Shown: positions 1-11,254 of the stretch, in pieces
Layout of the letters: each line of letters opens with the position of its first letter
Position numbering within the stretch: position 1 is the stretch's first letter
NCBI GenBank assembly: GCA_025200525.1
Contig: CM045761.1
Span: 137,394,223 to 137,458,222 of the forward strand
Source of the DNA: Camellia lanceoleosa
Taxonomy: Eukaryota > Streptophyta > Magnoliopsida > Ericales > Theaceae
Length of the DNA: 64,000 nt
Reading direction: 5' to 3'
The notes under the pieces: generated by a model
What the model was told of the DNA's origin: nothing
The model's input: only the letters and a program-made list of their open reading frames with translations
Database searches by the model: none
Position numbers and translations under genes: made by a program

Positions 1-1150
1 ATTTTCTAGAATCAACATTACCGGCCATGTCAGAATCTGTGAACCCATCAAGCATCAGCTTAATATCCCCAAAACACAAATACATCTTCGAAGTCCCTCG
101 AAGATATCTTAGAATCCATTTTACCACTGGCCAATGTTCTTTACCCAGATTAGAGAGAAAACAACTCACCACACCAACGGAGTGAGTAATATTCGGCTTT
201 GAACAAACCATGGCGTACATCAAAGAACCAACCGCTGAAACATAAGGAATTTTTAACATCTCTTCCTTGTCTTTCTCACTTGTAGGACATTGATTCAAAC
301 TAAGCTTGAAGTGACCCGCAAGTGGACAACCAACCGACTTTGCTTTATCCATGTTGAACCTCTCAAGAACTTTTTCAATGTAGCTTTCTTGAGACAACCA
401 AATCAGCCCCCTTTTGCGATCACGAACAATTTTCATACCAAGTATTTATTTTGCCGACCCCAAATCTTTCATAGCAAAAGACTTTCTCAACTCCAATTTC
501 AATTTATTAATCATAGTAAAATCTTAACCCATAATTAATATGTCATCAACATAAAACAAAAGAATAATAAATTTGCCATCCGAAATTTTTTTCACAAACA
601 CACAATGGTCCGAAGTGGTTTTAAAAAAACAATTATTCATCATGAAAGAGTCAAATTTTTTGTACCATTGCCAAGAGACTTACTTGAGGCCATACATATT
701 TTTTTTTCAATTTGCAAACAAATTTCTCTTTCCCTTTTTCCACAAAACCCTCTAGTTGCTCCATGTAAATTTCTTCTTCAAAATCAACATGAAGAAATGT
801 AATCTTCACATCAAGTTGTTCAACTTCAAGGTTCATACTAGCGGCCATGCCAAGTACAACCCGAATAGAAGACATCTTCACAACCGGCGAGAAAATCTCA
901 TCAAAGTCAATACCTTTCTCTTGCCCAAAGCCTTTCACAACAAGACGTGCTTTATACCTCAGATTATTGCCATCATTCTTTAATTTGAAGACCCACTTAT
1001 TTTTCAGAGTTTTCCTCCCTTCAGGCAACTTCACTAAATCATAAGTGTGATTTTCAAGTAATGAATTCATCTCTTCTTCCATGGCCTTGTTCCAATCATT
1101 TTTCTTTGCATGCTCAATTGGTTCTTAGTAGCTCTCAGGCTCTCCTTGAT
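1..1150 (-). pseudogene. copia A reverse transcriptase (broken)
   Basis: The part 651-1082 is open and shows the copia RT start: a KWVFKLK block, YKARLVVKGF and a degenerate LDVKITFLH block (normally VKTAFLNG). Below 651 the frame breaks. Resuming in other frames are a YVDD catalytic motif near 537-560 and the later stretches typical of copia RT (MKDLG, LSQESYIEK, YVSAVGSLMYA in 1-500). Reverse transcriptase would copy the element RNA into DNA in cytoplasmic particles. At least two frameshifts and stops make this copy inactive. RNase H is not reached before the window starts. Confidence 0.85.
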
Positions 1151-1166
1151 TGAAAATTAACACAAA

Positions 1167-2588
1167 TTAATTGGAAGGATATTTTCTTGAAGGTTGTTGG
1201 TCCCTTGTAGATTTTCTCAACTCAAGTTGTGGTGGCGGTTTTTGAGTTGGATGCTCTTCTTCAATTTCTGGCTCAACTTCATTAGGATTAGCATCATCCA
1301 CCACATTTTCAATAGGTGGTTGCACATCTCCTCCATTTTCATCATTAACTGAAGATGAAGGAGATGGATCCATGTCAATGAGATCACTAGTTTTTAGCTC
1401 CGATTGATCACCTTTGCCAAAGTCTTCAATTGTTTGGTCTTCAAGAAACACAACATCACAGTTTCGAATGACTTTCTTGTCGACCGGATCCCACAATCTA
1501 TAACCAAACTCATCACGCCCATACCCAAGAAAAATGCATAGTCTTGACTTGCTATCAAGCTTAGACCTCTCATCCTTTGGAATGTGAACAAAAGCTCGGC
1601 AACCAAACACTTTCAAGTGCTCATAAGACACATCTTTGCCGATCCAAATTCTTTTAGAGACATCACTATTCAAAGGATAAGAAGGAAACAAATTAATCAC
1701 GTTAATCGCTGTCCTTATTGTCTCACCCCAAAAGGATCTTGGTAATTTAGCATGTGAAAGCAGGCACCTTGTTCTTTTCACAATGGTGCGGTTCATCCTC
1801 TCGGCAACACCATTTTGTTGAGGAGTCTTCTTAACTGTTTTTTGGTGCCGAATACCTTGGCTAAGACAATACTCATCAAATGGCCTAATGTATTCAACAC
1901 TATTGTCTGTTTTGATGCACTTCAAATTCTGTCTTGTTTCTCTTTCAATCATGGCTTGAAAATGCTTAAATACTTCTACAACTTGATCTTTCATTTTTAG
2001 TATAAAAGACCAAACTTTTCTTGAATAATCATCAATGAAAGTAACAAAATAAAGTGCGCTACTATGTGTTCTAACTTTCAAATAACCACAAACATCCAAA
2101 TGAATCAGCTCCAAAACATTTTCTTTTCTAGAAGCAACATTTTTATGAAAAGAAACTCTATGTTGTTTACCCGCCAAACAATGAATACAAGTTTTAAGAT
2201 GTGTAACTTTCAAACCGGGTAGAAGCTCTTTCTTGAAAAAAACTTGTAGACCCTTTTCACTCATGTGCCCAAGTCGCTTGCGCCACAATTCGGTAGAAGT
2301 ATCATCTTCAAGTGCATTAATAACACCTTTACAAATTTTTCCTTGCATCGAATAAATTGTATGTGTCTTCTTGCATTTAGCCACCACCAAAGAACCCTTT
2401 GTGAGCTTCCATATTCCATCACCAAATTTGTTGTTGTAGCCTTCACCATCTAACTTTCCAGTAGAGATCAAATTGAGGCGAATGTCGGGAACATGCCTCA
2501 CATCTTTAAGCAACAACTTGCAGCCTAAATTTGTTTCCAAGCAAACATCACCCATGCCAATAATTTTGGACAAACCTTCATTACCCAT
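1167..2588 (-). pseudogene. copia A integrase with end of protease
   Basis: This is a 473-residue open stretch. Its first 50 residues are the C-terminal part of the aspartic protease (KDVRHVPDIRLNLIS). Next comes the GAG-pre-integrase zinc region with LWRKRLGHMSEKGL and the C..C pair of THLKTCIHCLAGKQHR. The integrase core follows, with D in HLDVCG, a second D in KTDNS and E in NGVAERMNR, so the D,D-35-E triad is still recognisable, although the usual DNGGEY reads DNSVEY. A C-terminal GYRLWDP block and an acidic linker end it. Integrase would insert the cDNA into the chromosome. The frame is open but isolated from gag and RT by breaks. Confidence 0.88.
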
Positions 2589-3555
2589 TCGAACACAACC
2601 ATAATCTGTTTTGGTATAGGTGGTGAAAAGATCAACTCAAGAAGTCACATGAAAAGAAACACCAGAATCAATCACCCAATTGTTCTCTTAGCCCACAAAA
2701 TTAATACAATCATTTTCACAAACGATCATGAGATCATCGGTAGTAATCGTCGTTGTGTCTTTTTACTTCTTATCCACACTTTTGTCATGCATTTTCTCCT
2801 TGTTCTTGAGCTTTTGGCATTCCCGCTTCATGTGCCCTTTCTCATGGCAATAATGACACTCAATGTCTTTCTTTGAAAGAACCATCTCTTGATTTGTCAC
2901 AGCTTTGATCATGACCATAAGGAGTCTTACTCATTTACTTTGTTTTGCTTCGACCTCTCACAACAAATGCTTCTGAATGAGAGGAACCCACTAATTTTTT
3001 TCTAATTTTTTCATTCAATAAGCTACTAGTGACTTGGCTGTGACAACTCCATCGGGCACCGAATTACTAACCGTCACAACTAAAGTCTCCCAACTTTCGG
3101 GAAAAGAACTAAGTAGCATCAAAGCATGTAACTCATCATCAAAAATAATTTTCATAGAAACAAATTGGTTAACAATACTCTTTATTTCATTTAAATGTTC
3201 CGGAATGGGGTTGTCATCTTTATATTTTAAATTAACCAACTTTCGAAACAGAAAAGTTTTATTTGTGGCTGATTTCCTGTCATAAAGACCTTCTAATTTT
3301 TTTTCATAAATTATGTGCTGAAATTTCAGTAGTAACATGATGAAACACACTGTCATCAATCCATTAACAGATAACACCACCGACTTTTTGATTAAGCCTC
3401 TTCCATTCATCATCTTTTATATCATCAGGTTTGCCACTATCACCTTCAATAGACCCATACAAATCTTTACAAAATAATAGGTCATCTATTTTAGTTTTCC
3501 AAGTTACCTAATTGCTTCCATTGAAACTAGACATATGACCCACATTCTCCTCCAT
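2589..3555 (-). pseudogene. copia A gag and protease start (broken)
   Basis: A start codon at 3555-3553 opens a gag N-terminus (MEENVGHMSSFNGSN), but the tryptophan expected next is a TAG stop. The part 3015-3413 keeps a gag-like segment with FRKLVNLKYKDD and LLSSFPESWETLV, typical of the copia UBN2 domain. A CCHC zinc knuckle (C-X2-C-X4-H-X4-C, HYCHEKGHMKREC) lies at about 2810-2866. The protease active site reads DSGV near 2659-2672, followed by a stop. Gag forms the particle that packages element RNA; here it is scattered over several frames. Confidence 0.8.
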
Positions 3556-3587
3556 TACACAAATAAATAAACCCAAATAAACCGTAA

Positions 3588-3599
3588 GCTTTTATACTA
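3588..3599 (-). promoter_or_regulatory. decayed primer-binding site of copia A
   Basis: On the minus strand this reads TAGTATAAAAGC, which differs at three places from TGGTATCAGAGC, the site complementary to the 3' end of plant initiator methionine tRNA. It lies two bases inside the LTR, the correct place. Two of the changes are G to A, as expected from decay of methylated DNA. Confidence 0.7.
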
Positions 3600-4076
3600 G
3601 TTGTTAGGGAAAATATATGATTTCCCACAAGTAAATCAATCAATGGGAATAAAAACTAATGTTGAAAAATTAAATCAATAGCAACACAAGAATTTTACGT
3701 GGTTCCCTCAATATGAGGTATGTCCATGAAATTGAAATCCGATTCCATTATCAACCAAAATGTTTCCAAATGATTACAAACGAGACATGAATGGTTTCAC
3801 AAACCACCCTTAGGTAAATTCCAAATAATCACAAATAAACAAGAGGAAAGACCTTACTAAATAGATGAATCAAAGTCTTCAAAATAGAGTCGTAGAAGAC
3901 CCAAAATAATATACCCAAATCAATTCACACGCACACAACAATGTGCATAGCAACCGCCAAATGCAAAAACAACCACAGCACGATTTGACTTTTTGATACA
4001 AAGAACAAAGGCACTAACTCACCCAATTGATAATCATGGATGCAACACTCAAGAATAATCAATCAGTGGCTACACA

Positions 4077-4883
4077 CACTACAAGAAAAAGCATCTTTGG
4101 TGACTAAAAAAGCACCTTTGGTCACTGAAAATATAGGTTTTGGCAACTAAAAAAGTATTAGTAGCCAAAAATAAAAATTTTTGGCGACTAAAAAAATTTA
4201 GTAGCCAAAAGTATAGGTTTTGGCGACTAAAAATCTATTTGGTCGCCGATATATGGCTTTTACCGACTAAAAAAATTTTAATAGCCAAAAGTAAGGCTTT
4301 TTGACGACTAAAAAAAAATTAGTAGTCAAAAGTGAGGCATTGGGCGACTAAAAAGATGTTTGGTCGCCAAAAGTGAGGCTTTTACCAACTAAAAAAATTT
4401 TTGTAGTCAAAAGTAAGGCTTTTTGGCGACTAAAAATAATTTAGTAGCCAAAAGTGAGGCTTTTTGGCGACTAAAAATAATTTAGTAGCCAAAAGTGAGG
4501 CTTTTTGGCGACTAAAAAGAAGTTTAGTCGCCAAAAGTGGTAATTTTAGCGCGGGAATTAAATTTTTTAATGACTAAAAAATAGTTACTAGCCAAAAGTA
4601 TAAAATTGGCGACTAAAATTATGTTTAGTCGCCAAAAGTGGTCTTTCTTTTTTTCTAGTAAATAATTTATTTTTACATAAATTATGTTCAATAAAAAATA
4701 ATTATCTTTATATATATACTTTTATATTAATACGGATCTATGTACTATATAAATAATATATGTTCCATACATAATCATATGGTGTTATAGAGGTGTAGTG
4801 GAAAGAGTGTGTTGTATAAGGTTTATAGTATGAGAGGTTGATGGTTTGGATCTCCACAAAAGCAGATGAGCAGCTAGTGAGTG

Positions 4884-4922
<39 letters not shown>

Positions 4923-5292
4923 CACGAATGAGCTTTTGGCGACTAAAAGGTTTGGTCGCCGATTCCTTGAATATTGGTGACTAAAACATTGGTCGGTAAA
5001 TGTATAATTTAAAAAAATATAATTGACTATTGGCGACTAAAACATTGGTCGGTAAATGTATAATTTAAAAAATATAATTAACTATTGGCGACCAAAGTTT
5101 TGGTTGTTAAAGACTTGTTTTTTGGCGACTAAAAGTTTTTTAGTCGCCAATACCTTTCCCGACCGTCTTTCGGAGACCAAACCGGCGACTAAAAAATTTA
5201 GTCGGGGAAACTTAAAAACCGACTTTTGACAACTAAAAATTGACTTCTGGTGACTAAAAATTTAGTCGCCAAATATGTTTTTTCTTGTAGTG
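4077..5292. mobile_element. non-autonomous CACTA (En/Spm-type) transposon
   Basis: The left end is CACTACAAGAAAAA (from 4077) and the right end is its inverse TTTTTTCTTGTAGTG (to 5292): the conserved CACTA terminal inverted repeat. Behind both ends the motif GGCGACTAAAA and its inverse TTTAGTCGCC recur more than a dozen times. Such subterminal repeats are the binding sites of the TNPA-type protein in this superfamily. There is no transposase gene in its 1.2 kb, so it would depend on an autonomous relative. Flanking triplets are ACA and ACG, an imperfect 3-bp target duplication. It sits in the LTR of copia A. Confidence 0.88.
4781..4922 (+). mobile_element. SINE-like insert in the CACTA element
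   Basis: A 140-bp stretch without the GGCGACTAAAA repeats interrupts the CACTA interior. It has an A-box-like TGTAGTGGAAAGAG (4794-4807), about 40 bp later a B-box-like GGTTTGGATCTCC (4843-4855), and ends in a run of 36 T (4887-4922). RNA polymerase III boxes followed by a T-rich tail are how plant tRNA-derived SINEs of the Au type look. The B box has extra bases relative to the consensus, so the call is tentative. Confidence 0.4.
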
Positions 5293-5486
5293 ACGTTCGG
5301 AAGAAACAATATATATAAATATGTTGTTGATTCTTGGGCTTTTTATCAAAGCCCTAGTTATTACCATTGGACTTCCAAAAGTTAGGTATGATATATTTAA
5401 AATATATTATGACCAACACCAAACCAAACTAAATTCTTTAATAAATCAATTGGGTTTCATACTCTAATAAGGAAGTATACCCAACA

Positions 5487-6124
5487 ATTTTTTCCTCTAG
5501 AATGAAGTAGAGATTTTCTCCATAGAATAAAGGACACATTTTCTCCCTCTAATGAGAAGGTTTTCTCTAGAATGATGAAATATTTTCTCCATGGAATAAA
5601 TAAGAGATTTTCTCGATGGAATGAGAAATTGATGTTATTTTTTTTATTGGTATTAATTTCAAAATAGAAATAAGCAAATAAAGTTAGAAGGGTGATTTAG
5701 TCATATTACACCAAATGGAACCTAATGGAATACTAAAAAAGAATATAGGTTAGATGGAATATAAGTCTTAACAATGAAATTTACTAGAAAAAAAACTCCT
5801 TTGTTTATTTCATAAAATAAAATATAATAAAACAATCAATTTGACACATTAAGAAGACTTGTTAGTTTTTTTTGAAAATTTTAATTTTAAAATGTAAATT
5901 ATCACATAGTAATTTTTTACAATAAATTTGACATCTTTGTAAATTTAAAGAATTAGCTGGAGAGTTTGTTTAACAGGCAATTTAAACATGAAAAATGATT
6001 GGGAGCTTTAATAAATGAGCTCTAATGAGAGTAGACCCTATTGTGATGTGATGTCTTAGCCTTGATTTAATTTTTTTTTATTCCCTATCACATCATTAGA
6101 GCTCCAAAATTAGAGGGATGTATC
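5487..6124. other. AT-rich spacer, nothing recognised
   Basis: AT-rich DNA. At 5490-5630 the short phrase 'ttttctc(c)...gaatga' repeats irregularly about five times. No open frame, RNA gene or element end is visible. Confidence 0.5.
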
Positions 6125-6509
6125 ATTGCTCTTTAAACATGGACCTAGGTCTAATCCAACTGGGAGAAGTTGTTCTGTGTTGCAATGGCACGATCACGTG
6201 GTGCTTACTAGTTGTGATTGGAGGTAGAACTCCTGATTTGGTTGGGGGATAGAGAGAGGAACGGTAGAGAGCATGGTGATTTATGATTAGTTTTTGGTAT
6301 GTGATGCTTGGGTACCAAATAATTTTCCTTGGATCTATAAGATGATATTTGTAAATATTATGATATGACGTGAGATATAACATATATGTTTATGTTCATT
6401 GAATGTATGCACAGCTCGATGTATTATAAATTTTGTCTTTGAGGCCAAGTAATCCGGGATTACTGGCCGGTTACATCCTAAATATATGGGGGTGGGTTTG
6501 GATCATGAC
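6125..6509. repeat. 3'-end fragment of an LTR related to 9301-14269
   Basis: The last 75 bases (GGATTACTGGCCGGTTAC ... GGTTTGGATCATGACA, ending at 6509) closely match the end of the large unit at 9301-14269. Looser similarity, including a CACGTGG block, goes back to roughly 6125. No matching left end (TGTAACGGCC) is present, so this is a truncated relative in the same orientation. Nothing in it codes. Confidence 0.6.
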
Positions 6510-8197
6510 AAAACTAGACGAACTAGGAGCCGAGGGGCCTGTAAAATGAGAGAACCGTGAGAGCTACTCGGCTAGGGTTGGCTAGAAACCCCTCTGGCGT
6601 GAAAGTCAGGAGTCGGAGAAAAAGATGAAGCCTCTCTAGGTGTAGAGATGGAAAGGGAGAGTGTATGTATGTGTGATAGTCGGGAATCACTTTGCAATGA
6701 GATTGGTGTGTTCTTTATATAGATGACTTGACTTGCTTTTCAAGGTGAAAGTGAGGGAGCTTTGGTATCTCTTGGTACTCTCTATCATATCTCAGGTGGG
6801 GGATCACTGAACTGGTCATCAATGCTTGCACATGCTTACTTGAACCCTATATACATCATTGCACATTCCTTCTCTTAATAGTTTCCTTAATTCTTAGAAG
6901 GACCAGCTGAGGTGGCACTTGATGCATGCGAACAGCTTAGATGCCTAACACTGAAGGCCTCCACTTGGTCTGCTCGGTTCCTCGACCCAACCTTGTTCGA
7001 TTTTCTATGAAGTTGTTGTAGAGATGGACTGGGCCTATGTGGATGACTTCGTGTGAGCTCGGTCCACATTGGTTCTACTAATGGGCTCAGCCCATGTAGT
7101 TCTGCTTATGGATTCGGCTTATATAGTTCGGTTTATGGGTTCGGCTCATTTCAGGCCTTTGTCTGAGTTGGCCTTGTTATGACAAGTTTGGTCCAAGTGC
7201 TCAAGGACTTGGGGGATGATCTATGAGGATATGGACTCGATGTGGCTAGCCCATGTCGGTGTTTGGCCAATCGAATTTGAGCTTGATGAGTTGGACCAGC
7301 CCAATAACTTTAACCCGCTCCATTTATATTTAGCCTCTTTTCATCAATCACAAAATATTTTGTTTACACACTATCGATTGCGTAAACAAACATTTTTCTT
7401 GTTCAAGATATGAAATTCCATTTGAAAATACTTTTTTTAGTTAGATTTCAAGTTCCTCCAACTGGACCTTTCATCTTTAAATAACCAATTGGAAATAATT
7501 TATTTGATAAGAATTATAGCACATCCGTGAAAATAAAAAAATTAAATCTCATCACAATTAAGATTCCCGTTTCCAAAATATGAAGGAGAACTACGTGAAG
7601 GTGGGAGGAGGGAGAAAAAAAATTACCAATACATAAGGAATACAAGTGTGTTTGTGGTGGGGTGTAAATAAAAAGCTGTGGGGATGTAAGTGTCACTTGT
7701 ACCCCATAAATTGATTATTTTTTTCTCTTTCTTCCGCCTGTATGTAATTCTTCCAAAAAAACAACATATTCAATCATAAGAATACATATTCATTATACTA
7801 TGCCAACAAAATAAGGGATAACGACAACATGACATTAGGACTAATAGTCAACTCTTCAATTTTTATTTTTTATTTTTATAGAAAAAGAAAAAAAAGAAAA
7901 AAAAAAGGCCATATCTACAAATTTCATAAATTCATATTAAATTCAAGGATGAATAGAGGGAAGTGTGGGTGGGGGTGACCAAACCCCAAAAATTGGAAAA
8001 TATTATATATTATATTAGAAAATTTTAAATAATTTAAAATTATAAGAGTTTGCATTTTCAAACATATTTTTGTACTCTCATAATAGTAATTCTAGATATG
8101 TTCCTGATTAAATTGTATCGCATTCAATTACAATACATTATAACAAGCTTACGCAAAACTCAACAATCTTACAAAAAAGATCACAAATAAATAAATA
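6510..8197. other. intergenic, no gene recognised
   Basis: 6510-7400 is GC-richer and includes an imperfect repeat of roughly 25-30 bp around 7075-7155 (variants of 'atgggctcggctcat'). This looks like decayed LTR sequence but no ends can be assigned. 7400-8197 is AT-rich. Short frames occur, none with recognisable protein features. Confidence 0.4.
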
Positions 8198-8240
8198 GAA
8201 GAAGAAGAAGAAGAAGAAGAAGAAGAAGAAGAAGAAGAAG
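8198..8240. repeat. (GAA)n microsatellite
   Basis: About 14 uninterrupted GAA units. Confidence 0.98.
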
Positions 8241-9295
8241 ACATACATCAATTTATAGAATAGATTTAGGATGAGTTTGGAACAAAAAATTGAGAAAAAA
8301 TCTGTGGAGGCAAAGAAAAAATAAAAGACAAAATGAATCAAATATACAAGCTAAATTTTGTTCACTTTTGTGATCACTTTTCTTTTCTTTTCACAAATTT
8401 TTAATCCAAACACAATATTAATCAAACTTTTGATCACAAATTGTCTACATGGACTCTTCACCAAAAGACCAACAAGTCCATTGGTTGAGCCAACTAATAA
8501 TCTTATTAGTTAGAAGCTACCAAGTACTGCACATTCTAATAAATATGTTAATGCACACCTTGTGGGCTTTGAGGCTCAACAAGGGTATGGATGGCGGGAA
8601 ATTAAAAATCAGCGGTACAGTAAAAAAATAATTATATTGTAGATAAAATTCTTTTTTGGTACAATTATGACATAGAGGAAAGATTTGCATCAAACACGGA
8701 AAGAACTTGCACTATATATACTACTAGATATTTTCACAATTATAAAAATACAAATATTATTTTATTATCCCACTAATTTGCAATATTTGATATTATTACA
8801 TTACGGATTAAAGTAAGATCCAAAGAAAGTATCTATATATGAAATTTTAATTTGATTAAGATAAATTAGAGTCACAGAAAAGATCTGTTCATGACACGTG
8901 TTGGTCATTTAGTGCTTTTTCCCTTCTTTTGGGTCATTTAAAAACAAGGGAAAATTAACCTAGAGATAATTTTAAAAAATTACAAAAGTACTTCGGAGCT
9001 CGAAATTTTCGTGACTCGAGTGGCCCGAATCCAAAACGATTAGAGAGATGGAGGAAGAGAGAGAGAATGAAGAGAAAAGAGGAAGAGAGAAGAAAGAGGA
9101 AACAAGAAGCAAGAAAAGGGAGGGGGAATAGACCATCACTGGCACCGCCATCACCGGCGCCGCCATCATCGGTGCCCGCCATCCTCTGTGTGTATACATA
9201 GATCTGTATCTCTTTCTCTCTCTCTATGTGTGTGTGTGTGTATCTATTTCTCTCTCTCTCTGAAGTCTATATATGTCATGATGATGATGTGTTGG
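8241..9295. other. intergenic; contains the unoccupied-site relative of two MITE sites
   Basis: AT-rich DNA. The stretch 8887-8949 is a relative of 16271-17250 that lacks both MITEs found there. 9040-9130 is purine-rich (GGAAGAGAGA) and 9130-9190 is a short GC-rich block of GCC and CCG repeats, resembling a gene leader. I cannot assign it to a gene. TC and TG microsatellites fill 9205-9262. Confidence 0.45.
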
Positions 9296-11061
9296 GTGAG
9301 TGTAACGGCCCCATCACATATGATGATTAGTACTTGATTAATTAAGAGGATTTGAGATTTAATTGCCGAGTATTATAATTTATTTGGGATTTATGAGACT
9401 TGTGGGATCTGACTCGTATAAGATTCTATTAAAGAGTTATTTTGGAATTAGAAATTAAGGGTCCAAATGGCTTAAGGGAGTAAAATTGAGAAGTTGATCA
9501 ATTTGATTCTAATTACGGACCCATTTGGGAGTTTAATTAAATATTCGATTCAGTTTAGTAAAATTGAGATTTGATTAATTAGGTCCTAATTGGAGTTGAC
9601 TAAGTCATGAGGATTGAGAATTGTGGTTATTATAAATTAAATTTAATTACGATGTGTCCAATTTGAATATGTAGTTTATTGATGGAAATTTGAGTCTGAT
9701 CAGAAATTGAAGGCCTAAATGATTTGGGAAATCAAAATTGATAATGAAAATAAATTCAATTTAATATTCGGAGTATTTTGGGAGTCTGATTAAAAATCTG
9801 ATTCGGATTGATAAAATTAAACATAATTAATTGGGCCTTAGCGGAAGTCAAACTAAACTAATTAAATTATGGGAAAATTACCCACAGGTCCCATGTGGGA
9901 CATGTGGAGACCATTTAATCCCAAAACTTTTTGAGTGCACCAAAAAGTCCTTTTCTTTATCTCTCTGGTTTTTGCCTCTCTTGTTACGTGTTCATCATCA
10001 ACAATGGGTTCATCAACATCAACAAAAAAAAAAATCTTCAGACCTGGAAATTTTCTGAAGATTTTTCTGCAGATTTTTCATCATCATCAACAATGCGTTC
10101 TTCAGATCAATTTCGCATTCCAAAATTCGATGCTTTGTTTCTTCTTCTTCATCATCGACACCATCATCGTCAGTGTTGACGAAATTCGATCTTCGAACCT
10201 ATTGGATGACTCTGATAGAAGAAATCAACCAGAAGCTAGATGAGGTCGCGTTCAGAAGTACCCACAAAGCAGATCTCTGAAGCTTCTTGTCAGAATTGTA
10301 AGAATCTGCCATGAATATGGTTTTGTCAATTTGTCTCTCTTTCTCTCTCTATTTACAGATTTTTTTTGGAATAGTTATTGATCTATGGTTGTTGTTGTTG
10401 ATGATGAAATGGATTTATAATATCATTGAAACAGATCTGTAATGACTCAGATTTGTAATGAGAAATTTTTTGAATTCTGAACAAGTAATTTTCGAGTTTT
10501 AGTTACAAAGTGAAAACCGTAAAATTTTGCGCTTTGAAATTTTTTTGGTGTTGGAATTAATCATGGTTTAAAAGCAGAAAATTTTGCGCTTTTATAACAT
10601 GCTTTAGAACTGTAAAATTTTACAGTTTCATAACATGTTTTAAACATTCCGACGACTTCCCGGTGATGTTGAACATTCCGACGAGTCTCCGGCGACCGTT
10701 TGACGGAAGTCCGACGGTAGTAAGATGTGAATAGTGTCTGTAAATTTAAAAAAAAAAAAAAAGATTTTTTGGTAACAATTAAAAATGTGTTGGACTAATT
10801 GGTGCAAGTATTTTGTTTTGGAATTAGCTGGGTTTTGAACTTGTTACATGGGACTTATCAGTAAGTTCCCCTTAAATTATGTGGGACTTATGATTTGTAT
10901 TAATTACTTTAATCATGTGTTAATCCATATTTATTTAGACCAAGTATTGCTTAATTTAAAATTTATCCTAAGCATAAATTGCCTTAAGGAACAAACTAGA
11001 ATTGTGGGTGTGGGTGTACTCAGAAATTTAGGTGGGTGTACTGAGCAATCTGGTGGTGATT

Positions 11062-11083
11062 TGTGTGTGTGTGTGTGTGTGTG
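11062..11083. repeat. (TG)n microsatellite
   Basis: Eleven TG units inside the large LTR. Confidence 0.95.
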
Positions 11084-11203
11084 CTGCACAAGACGTAGTG
11101 TGCAAAGACATGGTTTATACATAGATATATTAGTATATGAGCTCTTGTGTTGAAAAGGAATTGTGAACAAAAAGGGCATGGTTTCATCTTGTCCTGTGCT
11201 AAC

Positions 11204-11205
<2 letters not shown>

Positions 11206-11249
<44 letters not shown>
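11206..11249. repeat. (GA)n microsatellite
   Basis: About 22 GA units inside the large LTR. Confidence 0.97.

Positions 11250-11254
<5 letters not shown>

Larger units (their letters stand above)
1..5486 (-). mobile_element. Ty1/copia element A (Tnt1-like), cut by the window edge
   Basis: Reading on the minus strand from right to left, one sees a 5' LTR (3602-5486), a decayed primer-binding site, gag, protease, integrase and reverse transcriptase. This PR-IN-RT order is the Ty1/copia order. RNase H and the 3' LTR lie beyond position 1. The integrase and GAG-pre-integrase region reads like the tobacco Tnt1 group of plant copia elements. The coding part carries many frameshifts and stops, and the LTR has been split by a CACTA transposon, so the copy is old. 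The outer target duplication cannot be tested because the other LTR is outside the window. Confidence 0.88.
3602..5486 (-). repeat. 5' LTR of copia A, interrupted by a CACTA element
   Basis: The plus-strand ends are TGTTAGGG at 3602 and CCCAACA at 5486, the short inverted ends of a plant copia LTR. After removing the CACTA element (4077-5292) about 670 bp of LTR remain. The primer-binding site is directly beside its left end, which fixes it as the 5' LTR of the minus-strand element. Its partner is outside the window. Confidence 0.75.

Noticed and set aside
8138..8341. Frame with a long phenylalanine run
   Set aside because: It is the GAA microsatellite read on the other strand.
9831..10243. 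Three overlapping frames in the large LTR
   Set aside because: They overlap in all phases with simple-sequence content and no start that stands out; they lie within a non-coding LTR.
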